Numbered from the stretch's first letter, positions 38,857 through 47,874 are shown. The stretch: 61,276 bases of DNA from Zoogloeaceae bacterium G21618-S1 (GCA_027214125.1 JAPWHF010000018.1:1-61276), one strand, 5' to 3'. Program-made: numbers and translations. Notes: a model not told the origin generated them from the sequence alone.

Positions 38857-40224
38857 ATGAGCGAGCCGACACGCATTCTGATGACCGAAGAGGACATCCC
38901 GACCCACTGGTACAACATCGCGGCCGATATGCCGAACGCGCCGCTGCCGCCGCTGGGGCCGGACGGCTCTCCCGCCACGCCTGAGCAGATGAGCGCGATC
39001 TTTCCCGATGCGATCATCGAGCAGGAGATGACCTCGCAGCGCTGGATCGAGATCCCCGACGAAGTGCGCGAGATCTACAAGATCTGGCGTCCGACGCCGC
39101 TGGTGCGCGCGGTACGCCTCGAAAAGGCGTTGGGCACGCCGGCCAAGATCTTCTTCAAATACGAAGGCGTGTCGCCGGCCGGCTCACACAAGCCCAACTC
39201 CGCCGTGCCGCAGGCCTATTACAACAAGCAGGCTGGCATCACGCGCCTGACCACCGAAACCGGCGCCGGGCAGTGGGGCTCATCCATCGCCTTTGCCGGT
39301 GGCATGTTCGGTATCGACGTGCGGGTGTTCATGGTGAACGTGAGTTACCAGCAAAAGCCCTTCCGCCGCTCGATGATGCAGACCTGGGGCGCCGAGGTGT
39401 TTTCCAGCCCCTCGAACGAAACCCAGACCGGTCGTGCGATTCTTGAAAAAGACCCGGACAACCAGGGCTCGCTCGGCATCGCCATTTCCGAAGCGGTGGA
39501 AGAGGCTGCCGGCCGTGCCGACACCAAATACACGCTCGGTTCGGTGCTCAACCATGTGCTGCTGCACCAGACCGTGATCGGCCAGGAGTCCAAGAAGCAG
39601 CTGGAAAAAATCGGCCTTTACCCCGATGTGGTGATCGGCCCCTGCGGCGGCGGCTCCAGCTTTGGCGGCATTGCATTCCCCTTTCTGTGCGACCAGATCG
39701 CCGGCGAGAAGCGCGCCGAAAAGCTGCGCTGTGTGGCCGTTGAACCCGCCTCGTGCCCGACGCTCACCAAGGGCGCCTACGCCTACGACTACGGCGACGC
39801 CTCGGGTTTTACGCCGCTGATGAAGATGTACACCCTCGGTCATGACTTCATGCCGCCGGGCATCCACGCCGGTGGCCTGCGCTACCATGGCGACTCGCCA
39901 CTGGTCTCGCAGCTCTACCACGAGAAACTGGTCGAAGCGGTGGCCGTGCCCCAGCTGGCCACCTTTGAAGCCGGCGTGCTGTTTGCGCGCCATGAAGGCA
40001 TCATCCCGGCGCCCGAGTCCTGCCACGGCATCCGTGCCGCCATCGACGAAGCGCTGGTGTGCAAGCAGACGGGCGAACCCAAGGTGATATTGTTCAACCT
40101 GACCGGCCATGGGCATTTTGACATGGCTTCGTATGACCGCTACTTCTCCGGCCAGCTCGAGAACTACGAGTATCCGGCCGAGGCGGTGGCGGCGTCTTTG
40201 GCGCACCTGCCCAAAGTCGACTGA
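38857..40224 (+). CDS. TrpB-like pyridoxal-phosphate enzyme (TrpB2 type)
   Basis: 455 residues, longer than standard TrpB. The PLP lysine is Lys112 in GSHKPNSA, and the phosphate-binding loop is [11 protein letters not shown]. The N-terminal extension (about 1-80, including [18 protein letters not shown]) marks the TrpB2 branch. TrpB2 enzymes can make tryptophan from indole and serine without a tight TrpA complex. No trpA is near, which fits that branch. GAAAGGAG lies just upstream. The physiological role could be indole salvage. Confidence 0.88.
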   Translation: MSEPTRILMTEEDIPTHWYNIAADMPNAPLPPLGPDGSPATPEQMSAIFPDAIIEQEMTSQRWIEIPDEVREIYKIWRPTPLVRAVRLEKALGTPAKIFFKYEGVSPAGSHKPNSAVPQAYYNKQAGITRLTTETGAGQWGSSIAFAGGMFGIDVRVFMVNVSYQQKPFRRSMMQTWGAEVFSSPSNETQTGRAILEKDPDNQGSLGIAISEAVEEAAGRADTKYTLGSVLNHVLLHQTVIGQESKKQLEKIGLYPDVVIGPCGGGSSFGGIAFPFLCDQIAGEKRAEKLRCVAVEPASCPTLTKGAYAYDYGDASGFTPLMKMYTLGHDFMPPGIHAGGLRYHGDSPLVSQLYHEKLVEAVAVPQLATFEAGVLFARHEGIIPAPESCHGIRAAIDEALVCKQTGEPKVILFNLTGHGHFDMASYDRYFSGQLENYEYPAEAVAASLAHLPKVD

Positions 40225-40234
40225 GGAGCGAAGC

Positions 40235-40966
40235 GTGCCGATCCTGCGTTTTCTGATCATCTTGCTGGTGCTGGTCAATGCCATCGCGCTGGCTGCCTGG
40301 CACGGCTGGTTCGGTCAGGACGGCACGCGCAGCGAGCCCGAGCGGGTGACCAACCAGCTCAAGCCCGAGCAGATCAAAGTGCTTGATGATGCGGCGGTCG
40401 CAGCCTTGCAGGCCGAGACTCGGGCTGCAGCCGCGCCGGCGCCTATCGTGGTGCCCCCGCCGGCGCCCGTTCCGGCGCCCGTCGTCGAGGCACCGCCGCC
40501 AGTGGTCAGCGTGCCGAAGGCCTGCGCGGCCTTTGGTGGCCTGGACGACGAAGCGGCGGATCGTCTCACGCGGCAGGCCCTGCGCGAACCGGACTTTAGC
40601 GTGCGTGACAAGGCCACCACCGACGTCACCTCCTGGTGGGTGCACATCCCCGCGCATCCGACCAAAGAGGCGGCCGAGCGCCGCGCGAACGAGATTCGCG
40701 CCAAGGGCTGGAACGATCTGTTCGTGGTGGGCGAGAACGGTTCCCGACCACTGACCATCTCGCTGGGTTTGTTCAAGTCGGAGGCCTCGGCCAAAGAGCA
40801 GGTGCGGCGCATTCAGGCCAAGGGCGTGAGCGGCGTGGCCATTGAAGAGCGGGGCGATACCACCCACCGCATTGAAATCCGCGGGCCGGCCGACGCGCTG
40901 GTCGAACGCGCCAGTGAATGGAGCGGCGATTTTTCCAGCGCAACTCGCGCGGCGTGTTCGCCGTGA
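40235..40966 (+). CDS. SPOR domain-containing membrane protein
   Basis: 243 residues from a GTG start preceded by GAGGAGCG. One N-terminal membrane segment (LRFLIILLVLVNAIALAAW) is followed by a Pro/Ala-rich linker (about 65-95) and a C-terminal SPOR-like domain (about 125-205, with WWVHIPAHPTKEAAERRANEIRAKG). SPOR domains bind denuded glycan strands at septa. The coaX-SPOR order is usual in related genomes; here the TrpB-like gene lies between them. It overlaps coaE by 4 bases. Confidence 0.85.
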   Translation: MPILRFLIILLVLVNAIALAAWHGWFGQDGTRSEPERVTNQLKPEQIKVLDDAAVAALQAETRAAAAPAPIVVPPPAPVPAPVVEAPPPVVSVPKACAAFGGLDDEAADRLTRQALREPDFSVRDKATTDVTSWWVHIPAHPTKEAAERRANEIRAKGWNDLFVVGENGSRPLTISLGLFKSEASAKEQVRRIQAKGVSGVAIEERGDTTHRIEIRGPADALVERASEWSGDFSSATRAACSP

Positions 40967-41574
40967 GCACGACGCGCTGGATCGTCGGGCTGACCGGCGG
41001 CATTGGCAGTGGCAAGAGTGCGGCGTCCGACCGTTTTGGTGAGTGCGGCGCGGCGATTGTCGACACCGACCTCATCGCCCGCCAGCTCACCGCCTCTGGC
41101 GGCGCAGCGTTGCCTGCCATTCGTACCGCCTTCGGCGATGCGCTCATTGCCGCCGATGGCGCGCTCGATCGCGATGCCATGCGCGCGCTGGTGTTTGCCA
41201 AGCCTGACGAGCGTCAGCGCCTCGAGGCGATTCTTCACCCCATGATCCGTGCCGAGTCCGATCGCCAATGCATCGAGGCCGATGCGCCCTATGTGGTGCT
41301 GGTGGTGCCGCTGCTGATCGAGTCCGGCACCTATCGCCAGCGTTGTCAGCGCATCGCCGTGGTCGATTGCGAGGAGACGGTGCAGGTAGCGCGCGTCATG
41401 AATCGTTCGGGCCTGCCCACCGCGCAGGTCGAAGCCATCATGGCGGCGCAACTGCCGCGCGCCGATCGGCTCGCTGCCGCCGATGACGTGATCGACAACA
41501 GTGGCGATCTCGACCACCTCCATCGGCAGGTCGACGCCTTGCATCAGCGCTATCTCGGGCTCGCTGGCGCCTGA
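40963..41574 (+). CDS. coaE: Dephospho-CoA kinase
   Basis: 203 residues. The P-loop is GLTGGIGSGKSA, with IVDTDLIARQL and VPLLIESG. It completes coenzyme A synthesis by phosphorylating the ribose 3'-OH. The GTG at 40963 overlaps the SPOR stop (GTGA). zapD and yacG follow, a common group. The prepilin peptidase gene that often precedes coaE is absent. Confidence 0.96.
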   Translation: MSTTRWIVGLTGGIGSGKSAASDRFGECGAAIVDTDLIARQLTASGGAALPAIRTAFGDALIAADGALDRDAMRALVFAKPDERQRLEAILHPMIRAESDRQCIEADAPYVVLVVPLLIESGTYRQRCQRIAVVDCEETVQVARVMNRSGLPTAQVEAIMAAQLPRADRLAAADDVIDNSGDLDHLHRQVDALHQRYLGLAGA

Positions 41575-41644
41575 GCCCCGCACAAGCCGTGTGCTATCAT
41601 CGCGCGGATTATCAGGAGGTTGGCAAACCCATCAGGCGCATGCG

Positions 41645-42400
41645 GTGATTACTTTCGAATACCCACTCAACGAACGCATCCGCACCCTGCTCCGGCTGGA
41701 AGATCTGTTTGGCCGTATCGCGCACACGTTGCGCGGTGAATCGTCTATTGACCACCATGTCACGCTGACCTCGATCTTCGAAATGCTCGAAGTGGCCAGC
41801 CGCTCCGAGTTCAAGGTGGATCTGCTGCAGGAACTCGAGCGCCAGCGCCAATCGTTGCTCGCCTTCCGTGACAACCCCGATATTTCCGAAGAGGCGCTCA
41901 GCGGCGCCCTGTACGAAATCGAGCAGGCCACGGCCGGCCTGTTGTCGGTGTCTGGCAAGATCGGCCACTACCTGCGCGAAAACGACTGGCTCATGGGCAT
42001 CCGCAGCCGCGCTGCGATCCCCGGTGGCGCCTGCCAGTTCGACCTGCCCGCGTATTACCACTGGCAAAACCGCGACGTCGAAGCGCGCCGGCGTGACCTC
42101 GAAGGCTGGATTCGCCCGATGCTGCCGATCCGCGACGGTCTGGCGATTGTGCTACGCCTGCTGCGCGCCAGCGGCCGGCCCGAAATGCAGACCGCCAGCC
42201 GCGGCAACTACCAGTTGACCATGGGCGGTCGCCCGATCCAGATGGTGCGCGTCCGCGTCCAGCTGGGCGCCCAGGCCGTGCCCGAAATCAGCGCCAATAA
42301 ATACGTGCTCAACGTGCGCTTCATGCGCCCCGACACCATCAGCCGACCCCGCCAGTGCGAGAACGACGTCGAGTTCGAACTCACGCTGTGCAATCTCTGA
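41645..42400 (+). CDS. zapD: Cell division protein ZapD
   Basis: 251 residues beginning [22 protein letters not shown], the family N-terminus, with a GTG start. It is an all-helical region followed by a beta domain ([15 protein letters not shown]). ZapD crosslinks FtsZ protofilaments. An AGGAGG stretch 28 bases upstream is too far for the GTG, so the initiation site rests on family alignment. Confidence 0.93.
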   Translation: MITFEYPLNERIRTLLRLEDLFGRIAHTLRGESSIDHHVTLTSIFEMLEVASRSEFKVDLLQELERQRQSLLAFRDNPDISEEALSGALYEIEQATAGLLSVSGKIGHYLRENDWLMGIRSRAAIPGGACQFDLPAYYHWQNRDVEARRRDLEGWIRPMLPIRDGLAIVLRLLRASGRPEMQTASRGNYQLTMGGRPIQMVRVRVQLGAQAVPEISANKYVLNVRFMRPDTISRPRQCENDVEFELTLCNL

Positions 42401-42405
42401 GTCCG

Positions 42406-42606
42406 ATGACCCGCGATACCGCCCCCCGCATCGTCAAGTGCCCTCACTGCGCCAAGCCTGTCGAATGGCGCACCGACAACAAATTCCGCCCCTTCTGCTC
42501 CGAGCGCTGCCGCCAGATCGACATGGGCGCCTGGGCCTCCGAGAGCTACCGCATTCCGGCCGCCAAGCCGCCGGATGGCATGTCGGAAGATCTTGACGAC
42601 GCGTAA
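42406..42606 (+). CDS. yacG: DNA gyrase inhibitor YacG (zinc-binding)
   Basis: 66 residues. The zinc ligands are CPHC (12-15) and CSERC (31-35), followed by the family motif [13 protein letters not shown]. It binds gyrase B and inhibits supercoiling in E. coli. It starts 5 bases after zapD. Confidence 0.95.
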   Translation: MTRDTAPRIVKCPHCAKPVEWRTDNKFRPFCSERCRQIDMGAWASESYRIPAAKPPDGMSEDLDDA

Positions 42607-42660
42607 CGCGGGCGCCGTTTCAAGCGGAGCCATGGTGTCATATGAGTGTCGGATAAATTT

Positions 42661-42716
42661 ACAATCAGCAACATTTTGCGCTTGGGCTTCGCCTGAAATC
42701 TGGCGCAAGTGATTGT
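42661..42716. promoter_or_regulatory. Nested dyad in enhancer position upstream of PEP-CTERM gene
   Basis: ACAATCA (42661-42667) pairs with TGATTGT (42710-42716), and TTGCGC (42676-42681) with GCGCAA (42703-42708). It lies about 75-100 bases before the predicted start of transcription, where a sigma-54 activator would bind. The activator is not known. Confidence 0.4.
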
Positions 42717-42737
42717 TGTTAAATCAAATTGTTCTGT

Positions 42738-42753
42738 TGGCGTAGATGTTGCG
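42738..42753 (+). promoter_or_regulatory. Sigma-54-type promoter of PEP-CTERM gene
   Basis: TGGCGTAGATGTTGCG matches the TGGC and TTGC cores of the -24/-12 consensus at the correct spacing. Transcription should start near 42764, 43 bases before the ATG. In floc-forming relatives PEP-CTERM genes depend on RpoN with PrsK/PrsR. Confidence 0.7.
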
Positions 42754-42806
42754 TGTGATCGTCCATGCTTAGGTTTGCTAAGCGCTCAATATCGGGGCAA
42801 TCGTAA

Positions 42807-43433
42807 ATGACAACATTCAAAACAAAAGCGCTGGTCGCCATGCTGGCCTTGACCGGTTCGGCCGTCGCGCAGGCCGCAGTGATCAGCTTTTCCGATACCG
42901 ATCTGGGTTCCGGCAATCCGGTGACCGTGGGGGGCACGACGCTGACGACCACCAATACGGGCGGCAGTATCGGGTTTATCACCAGCGGAACCTTCGCTGG
43001 ACTGTATCTTGGTGGGAACAATACCTCCGGCAGCTACGTGCTCAGCTTCTCGACAATGATCAACTCCATTGAAATCGAGTTTGATGCACTGAGCAGTGTT
43101 GGTTCTTTGCCGGTGGAGACGCTTTTTGGGTTTGTGACCAGCAATGGTCCCGTGTCGATTGGCTATACCAATCAGGGTGGTACAACCTTTGATGGCACGA
43201 CGATTACTTCGACGGCAAATGATGGGCAAGGCACCATCAGCTTCTCTGGTACTCCTTTCAACAGCTTTTCCTTCAACCACAACCAAGGCGCGCAAAGCGG
43301 CTTTGTGATTGAGCGCGTGTTAATCAATACCGGCGACACGCCACCGACAAGCGTGCCCGAGCCCGTGAGCTTGGGGTTGCTTGGCATCGGTCTGCTGGGC
43401 CTTGGCCTGGTGCGAGGCAAGCGCAAGGCGTAA
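42807..43433 (+). CDS. PEP-CTERM sorting domain protein
   Basis: 208 residues. A signal peptide ends near AQAA (about residue 24). The mature part is rich in Gly, Ser and Thr with predicted beta structure. The C-terminus has VPEP, a hydrophobic segment and the basic end RGKRKA, the PEP-CTERM signal recognised by exosortase. Such proteins are exported with exopolysaccharide, and in Zoogloea some are needed for flocs. No exosortase gene is in the window. The function of this particular protein is unknown. Confidence 0.93.
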   Translation: MTTFKTKALVAMLALTGSAVAQAAVISFSDTDLGSGNPVTVGGTTLTTTNTGGSIGFITSGTFAGLYLGGNNTSGSYVLSFSTMINSIEIEFDALSSVGSLPVETLFGFVTSNGPVSIGYTNQGGTTFDGTTITSTANDGQGTISFSGTPFNSFSFNHNQGAQSGFVIERVLINTGDTPPTSVPEPVSLGLLGIGLLGLGLVRGKRKA

Positions 43434-43444
43434 TGTCTCGGTCG

Positions 43445-43474
43445 AAAAAAACCGCCTTCGAGGCGGTTTTTTTT
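43445..43474 (+). terminator. Rho-independent terminator after PEP-CTERM gene
   Basis: An AAAACCGCC/GGCGGTTTT inverted repeat with loop TTCGA, followed by a run of T. Confidence 0.9.
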
Positions 43475-43612
43475 GGCCATCAACGCACGATGGACGCTTT
43501 AAGAAAAAGCGTGGGGTGACCAGGTGGGGGGCGCCGATGGTATGTTCGAGCGCCGTGTCGGCGCATACTTATGTGGGTGTGGCACTGTGTCATGTCGAAA
43601 GGAGACCTACTC

Positions 43613-43861
43613 ATGGAAACCCCAGTCCATCCTCTGTCTGCCTTGTTTGCCCAGCTTGGCTTACCCAACGACGCCGCCAGCATCGACACCTTCGTCGCGC
43701 GGCATGCCCCCCTGGCGGGGCACATTCCGCTTGCCGCGGCACCGTTCTGGAGTCCGTCCCAGGCGGCTTTTCTACGTGAGGAGATCGCCGAAGACGCCGA
43801 CTGGGCCGAGGTTGTCGACACGCTGAATGCGCGTCTGCGGCAAGGCGCCTGGGATAGCTGA
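43613..43861 (+). CDS. DUF2789 family protein
   Basis: 82 residues beginning METPVHPLSALFAQLGLP, with the family blocks HIPLAAAPFWSPSQAAFLREEIAEDADWAEVVD. It is a small, soluble, acidic protein of unknown role. The ATG at 43613 has AAAGGAGA upstream. It is probably monocistronic. Confidence 0.85.
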   Translation: METPVHPLSALFAQLGLPNDAASIDTFVARHAPLAGHIPLAAAPFWSPSQAAFLREEIAEDADWAEVVDTLNARLRQGAWDS

Positions 43862-43867
43862 CACTGC

Positions 43868-43892
43868 TGAGCGGGCGGACAGCGCCCGCTCA
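43868..43892. terminator. Terminator-like hairpin between convergent genes
   Basis: TGAGCGGGCG and CGCCCGCTCA form a perfect 10-bp stem with a 5-base loop. There is no T-run, so termination is only inferred from its position between the convergent DUF2789 and GYD genes. Confidence 0.5.
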
Positions 43893-43909
43893 AGCCTGGG
43901 ATCAGCGTG

Positions 43910-44203
43910 TCAGTCGAGCCGGCGGGTAATGCCCGCCAGTTCGGTGCGCGAGAACGCGCGTAGGGTTTGTACGCGCACATTGCCGCCCGAGGCCGTGGCC
44001 AGGGAAAATGCCGTGGCCGACTCATCGTCTGGTGCGTCGATGGTGGCGATCAGGTCGTACTGACCCATCGTCCAGTACAGCTGTGTCATCGTCGCGCCAA
44101 ACTTCGCGGCCAACTCCTTGACGGCGTCAGCCCGTTCCGCCGAGTTCTTGATGGCGCGGATCCCTTGATCGGTGAAAGTGCATAGTGCGATATAGGTCGC
44201 CAT
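43910..44203 (-). CDS. GYD domain protein
   Basis: 97 residues. The GYD-like fold (ferredoxin-like dimeric alpha/beta barrel) is marked by YIALCTFTDQGIRAIKNSAERADAV and YWTMGQYDLIATIDAPDDESA. The function of this family is unknown. About 260 bases of sequence without a gene follow to the Nudix/ThiE gene, in which nothing was recognised. Confidence 0.88.
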   Translation of the reverse strand: MATYIALCTFTDQGIRAIKNSAERADAVKELAAKFGATMTQLYWTMGQYDLIATIDAPDDESATAFSLATASGGNVRVQTLRAFSRTELAGITRRLD

Positions 44204-44466
44204 GGCGCGTGCCCTCCAATGTCGCCCAGCGCGTGCTCGTCACCCGGTGTGGCCGTGTGGGGCCGGGCGGCGCGTCAGGGGCGCAAGGCGAACAGCGTGA
44301 ATGCCGACGCCATGTAACCACCATAGATGCGAATGGCAGCAGGTGCCGGTTTATCTTGGCCGCTGGCGGGTATGGCCGGGCAGTCGCTGGTGTTGGCGGT
44401 CAAGCCGGGTGGCGGGTTCTGCCGTGCGAGGGCGCGGATCTGTTGAAGCTCAGGCGAGTCTGCCGC

Positions 44467-45420
44467 TTAGGCCCAGCTCCCCCGAATCCCCGCCACACCA
44501 TGCGCGCCAGCCGCACGCGCTGCGCCCATGTGTTCGAGGCTGACGCCGCCAATGGCGAACACCGGCATAGGCAGCAACCGAGTGAGGGCACTGAAGCCGG
44601 CCCAGCCCAGCGAGGGGCTGTTGGGATGGCTGGGGGTGGCGTTGACATGGCCGAGGACGGCGTAGTCGAGGCCGAGTCTGGCGCAGTGCTCGAGCTCGGC
44701 GCGGGTGTGACAGGAGGCGCCGACCCATTCGAAATCGGGGCGGCTGCCGCAGGCCATGAGCTGACGGGCGGGCAGGTGCAGGCCGTGGGCGTCGGTGCGT
44801 CGGGCGAGGTCGGCGTCGCCATTGACCAGGGCCAGCGCGCCGGCGGTATGGCAGCGCTGGACGATGCTGTGGGCGAGGCGTTCGCGCGGGCGGGTATCGA
44901 GGGAGGAGTCGCGGATCTGTACCAGCTTGAGGCCACGCGCCAGGGCGTGGTCGAGCGCGTCGAGCTGGGCTTCAACGCCCATGTGGGCGGCATCGGTGAT
45001 GCCCATCTCGCGCGGCAGGCGCAACGCCTTGAGGATGGGGCCGTTGGCCGGCAGCATGGGCGCGACGCTGAAGCGCTCGGGGTGCTCCCAGGCGAGCGCG
45101 GCGTGAACATGGTCGTTGATGTCGCCAGTCCACTCGGGCACTTCAAAGAAGTGCAGGCGAACGTTGGCGTGTTCGTAGTCGTGCTCGCGCATCAGCCAGG
45201 GCCAGCAGGTGTCGACGGTGATGCCGAGTTCTTCGTCGAGCTCGCGGATAAGCGCGGCGCGCGGGTCTTCGCCGGGCTCGACCTTGCCGCCGGGAAACTC
45301 CCAGTAGCCGGGGTAGAAGGTGCCTGGCGCGCGCTGACCGAGCAGCACGCTGCCATTGGGCTGGGTGATGACGGCGGCGGCGACGTCGACGCGTTTTTTG
45401 GGCGAGGCTGTGTCGGTCAT
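44467..45420 (-). CDS. Nudix hydrolase / thiamine phosphate synthase-like fusion
   Basis: 317 residues. The N-terminal MutT-type Nudix domain (1-130) has the Nudix box GGKVEPGEDPRAALIRELDEELGI at 44-67 (G, E, REx2EE residues all present). The C-terminal half (about 140-317) is a ThiE/TenI-like TIM barrel (KLVQIRDSSLD, GASCHTRAEL, DYAVLGHVNATPS, FAIGGV). It probably removes 8-oxo-dGTP; the role of the second half is unclear. Start ATG 45420; 7 bases from the DUF815 gene. Confidence 0.9.
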   Translation of the reverse strand: MTDTASPKKRVDVAAAVITQPNGSVLLGQRAPGTFYPGYWEFPGGKVEPGEDPRAALIRELDEELGITVDTCWPWLMREHDYEHANVRLHFFEVPEWTGDINDHVHAALAWEHPERFSVAPMLPANGPILKALRLPREMGITDAAHMGVEAQLDALDHALARGLKLVQIRDSSLDTRPRERLAHSIVQRCHTAGALALVNGDADLARRTDAHGLHLPARQLMACGSRPDFEWVGASCHTRAELEHCARLGLDYAVLGHVNATPSHPNSPSLGWAGFSALTRLLPMPVFAIGGVSLEHMGAARAAGAHGVAGIRGSWA

Positions 45421-45427
45421 GCGAGTC

Positions 45428-46303
45428 TCACTTGGCGTGCCGGCCGGCGTAGTCGCGGGCAAACTGCCAGGCCACCCGACCACTGCGCGAGCCGCGCATC
45501 AGCGCCCACTGCAGGGCCTCGGTGCGGGCTTTGTCGATCTTGGCCTTGGTCACGCCGAATTCGCTCAGCCAGTGGCACACGATATCGAGGTAGGCGTCCT
45601 GATTAAAAGGGTAGAAAGACAACCACAGCCCGAAACGCTCGGACAGCGAGATTTTCTCTTCGACCGCTTCGCCGGGGTGGATCTCGCCGTCGATGTTGTG
45701 TGCTTCGCGATTTTCGGCGTGGTACTCAGGCATCAGGTGTCGGCGGTTGGAGGTGGCGTAGATGATGATGTTGTCGGGCACCGCGGCGAGCGACCCGTCG
45801 AGTACGCTCTTGAGTGCCTTGTAGGCGGGCTCGGCGTCTTCGAAGGAGAGATCGTCGCAGAACAGCACGAAGCGCTCGGGCCGGGTGCGCACCAGTTCGA
45901 CGATCTCGGGCAGGTCCATCAGGTCTTGCTTGTCGACTTCAATCAGGCGCAGGCCCTTGTCGGCGTAGCGCGCCAGCATGGCTTTGACCAGCGAGGACTT
46001 GCCGGTGCCGCGCGCGCCGGTGAGCAGTGCATTGTTGGCACGGCGGCCTTTGACAAACTGGCGGGTGTTGGCGTCGAGGCGCTCGATCTGGTCGGCGACA
46101 TCCTGCAGGTCTTCGACGCGGATCAGGTGCGGATGCGCAATGGCTTCCAGTCGCGCCTGCGCGCCGCGGCGCAGCCAGCGGAAGGCGATGGCGCTGTCCC
46201 AGTCCGGTGCCGCCGGCGGGGCGGGCAGCCAGGCGTCGAGCCGGTCCAGGGTTTTTTCGAGGCGCGCAAAAAAGGCGGCCAGTTCAGGAGATGTCGGAGT
46301 CAT
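45428..46303 (-). CDS. DUF815 family AAA ATPase
   Basis: 291 residues. The P-loop is GARGTGKS (96-103), with the Walker B-type LFCDDLSFED and sensor-like IIIYATSNRRHL. It is a single-domain AAA+ ATPase of unknown role, often located beside the Nudix/ThiE gene. Its start overlaps the end of a 36-residue membrane protein gene by 20 bases. Confidence 0.9.
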   Translation of the reverse strand: MTPTSPELAAFFARLEKTLDRLDAWLPAPPAAPDWDSAIAFRWLRRGAQARLEAIAHPHLIRVEDLQDVADQIERLDANTRQFVKGRRANNALLTGARGTGKSSLVKAMLARYADKGLRLIEVDKQDLMDLPEIVELVRTRPERFVLFCDDLSFEDAEPAYKALKSVLDGSLAAVPDNIIIYATSNRRHLMPEYHAENREAHNIDGEIHPGEAVEEKISLSERFGLWLSFYPFNQDAYLDIVCHWLSEFGVTKAKIDKARTEALQWALMRGSRSGRVAWQFARDYAGRHAK

Positions 46304-46394
46304 CAGATGTGTTCTTCTTTCGTGGCCAGGTGGCCCAGACAATGACAAGCAACAATGCCAGCGCAACGCCGGCTTCCAGCAGGATCACCCACAT
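46284..46394 (-). CDS. Small single-pass membrane protein (36 residues)
   Basis: The ATG at 46394 has GGAG about 9 bases upstream; the stop at 46284-46286 lies inside the DUF815 gene start. The product begins MWVILLEAGVALALLLVIVW and continues ATWPRKK followed by an acidic/Ser tail (SDDSDIS). One membrane segment with positive residues on the inner side fits an N-out topology. The overlap and spacing suggest co-translation with the DUF815 ATPase. No function is known; the prediction rests on composition and overlap. Confidence 0.7.
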   Translation of the reverse strand: MWVILLEAGVALALLLVIVWATWPRKKNTSDDSDIS

Positions 46395-46479
46395 GGCAGG
46401 CTCCGGTGGCAGGTTGGGGAAGGGCGGTCACGGCTATACTGCCGGCTTCGCTCGACCGAGTGTAACTGATCTGTCCGCC

Positions 46480-47745
46480 ATGTTCCTTCGTCTGTCCGTC
46501 TGGCCGCGTGTGGTCGGGCTCTGTGTGTTGTTGTCCGCCTGCGCCACCGAGCGCGTGCCTGACTGTCCGCCGTGCGCGCAGGTGCCACCGGTGACGCAAA
46601 GCCTCCCCGTGCCGGCACCCGCACCCGTGCCGGTGCTGCCCAAGCCGCAAGCCGTGACGCCGCCGTCCGCACCGGTGGCGACCCCCGCGGTTGCCGCTGG
46701 CCGTCTGGTCGCCGCACGCTGGTCCGATTTGCCGGGCTGGAATGTGGATGCCATGGAAGCGGCCTGGCCGGCCTGGCAGCGCTCGTGCCGCGTGTTGCGC
46801 AAGGAAGCGGCCTGGGCGGGGGTGTGTGCGCAAGCCGATGCGCTTGGCGACGCGCCGCCGCGGGCGATGGTGCGGCAGTTTTTCGATAGCAATTTCCGCC
46901 CCTGGCAGGTGCGCAATGCCGACAGCAGCGCCAACGGCCTGGTCACCGGCTATTACGAACCGTTGATTCGCGGCAGCCTCGATCGCAACGCCCAGCACGC
47001 CTGGCCGATTCATGGCGTGCCGCAGGACATGGTCTCGGTCGAGCTGGCCGGCATCTACCCCGAGCTCAAGCCCCTGCGCCTGCGCGGACGGGTGGAGGGC
47101 AACCGGCTGGTGCCTTACTGGACGCGGCGTGAAGTGAGCGCGCAGGGCGAGGCTTTTCCGGCGCCGGTGCTGGCCTGGGCGGATGACCCGATTGCACTGT
47201 TCTTCCTGCAAGTGCAGGGCTCGGGCCGGGTTGAACTGCCCGACGGCAGCTATCTGCGCATCGGCTATGCGGACCAGAACGGCCACCCTTACAAGTCGAT
47301 TGGCAAGTGGCTGGTCGAGCAAGGGGAGCTCAAACTGTCGGACGCGTCCATGCAGGGCATCCAGCGTTGGGCGCGGGCCAACCCGGCGCGCCTGCGTGAG
47401 CTGCTTGATCAAAACCCCAGCTATGTGTTCTTCCGACCGCTGCCAGACAATAACGACGGCCCGATCGGTGCGCTGGGTGTTCCGCTGGTGGCCGAACGCA
47501 GCATTGCGGTTGACCGCCAGACCGTGCCGCTTGGCGCACCGGTGTTTCTCGATACCACCCGGCCCAACACCAACCAGCCGCTGCGGCATCTGGTGATGGC
47601 GCAAGACACCGGCAGCGCCATTCGTGGCGGTGTGCGGGCCGACTTCTTCTGGGGTTTTGGCGATGCCGCCGGCGCCGAGGCCGGCCGTATGAAACAAAAC
47701 GGCGCCATGTGGGTGTTGTTGCCGAAAAATATCGCACCGAGATGA
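46480..47745 (+). CDS. mltA: Membrane-bound lytic murein transglycosylase A
   Basis: 421 residues. A lipoprotein signal ends LLSAC with Cys21. A long Pro/Val/Ala linker (about 35-75) is followed by the MltA domain (NGLVTGYYEPLIRGS) and the 3D domain (DTGSAIRGGVRADFFWGFGDAA). It cleaves glycan strands to 1,6-anhydro products at the outer membrane. It is divergent from the DUF815 genes. Confidence 0.95.
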   Translation: MFLRLSVWPRVVGLCVLLSACATERVPDCPPCAQVPPVTQSLPVPAPAPVPVLPKPQAVTPPSAPVATPAVAAGRLVAARWSDLPGWNVDAMEAAWPAWQRSCRVLRKEAAWAGVCAQADALGDAPPRAMVRQFFDSNFRPWQVRNADSSANGLVTGYYEPLIRGSLDRNAQHAWPIHGVPQDMVSVELAGIYPELKPLRLRGRVEGNRLVPYWTRREVSAQGEAFPAPVLAWADDPIALFFLQVQGSGRVELPDGSYLRIGYADQNGHPYKSIGKWLVEQGELKLSDASMQGIQRWARANPARLRELLDQNPSYVFFRPLPDNNDGPIGALGVPLVAERSIAVDRQTVPLGAPVFLDTTRPNTNQPLRHLVMAQDTGSAIRGGVRADFFWGFGDAAGAEAGRMKQNGAMWVLLPKNIAPR

Positions 47746-47795
47746 CGCATGCGCTCGCGCGGATGCACGCTGATGGGGCCTGGGTGTCTGCTAAA

Positions 47796-47812
47796 TGCAC
47801 CGAATTGGTGCT
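47796..47812. promoter_or_regulatory. NtrC binding site upstream of amt
   Basis: TGCACCGAATTGGTGCT matches the NtrC consensus at all but the last base. It is centred about 97 bases before the predicted start. A weaker half-match (TGCACG-N5-GGGGCC at 47764-47780) lies 32 bases further upstream. Confidence 0.85.
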
Positions 47813-47874
47813 GTTGGAATGCGCTGTCTTGGGGCGCAGTTTCGTAAGTGCTTGATTTGTTGTAATAGCTGCGC

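Noticed and set aside
44185-45606. 473-codon plus-strand frame opposite the Nudix/ThiE gene
   Set aside because: The minus strand holds the Nudix box and barrel motifs; the plus frame has none.
47820-47838. Second NtrC site near TGCGCT...GGGCGCA upstream of amt
   Set aside because: The arms are 19 bases apart overall instead of 17, so it does not match the dimer site.
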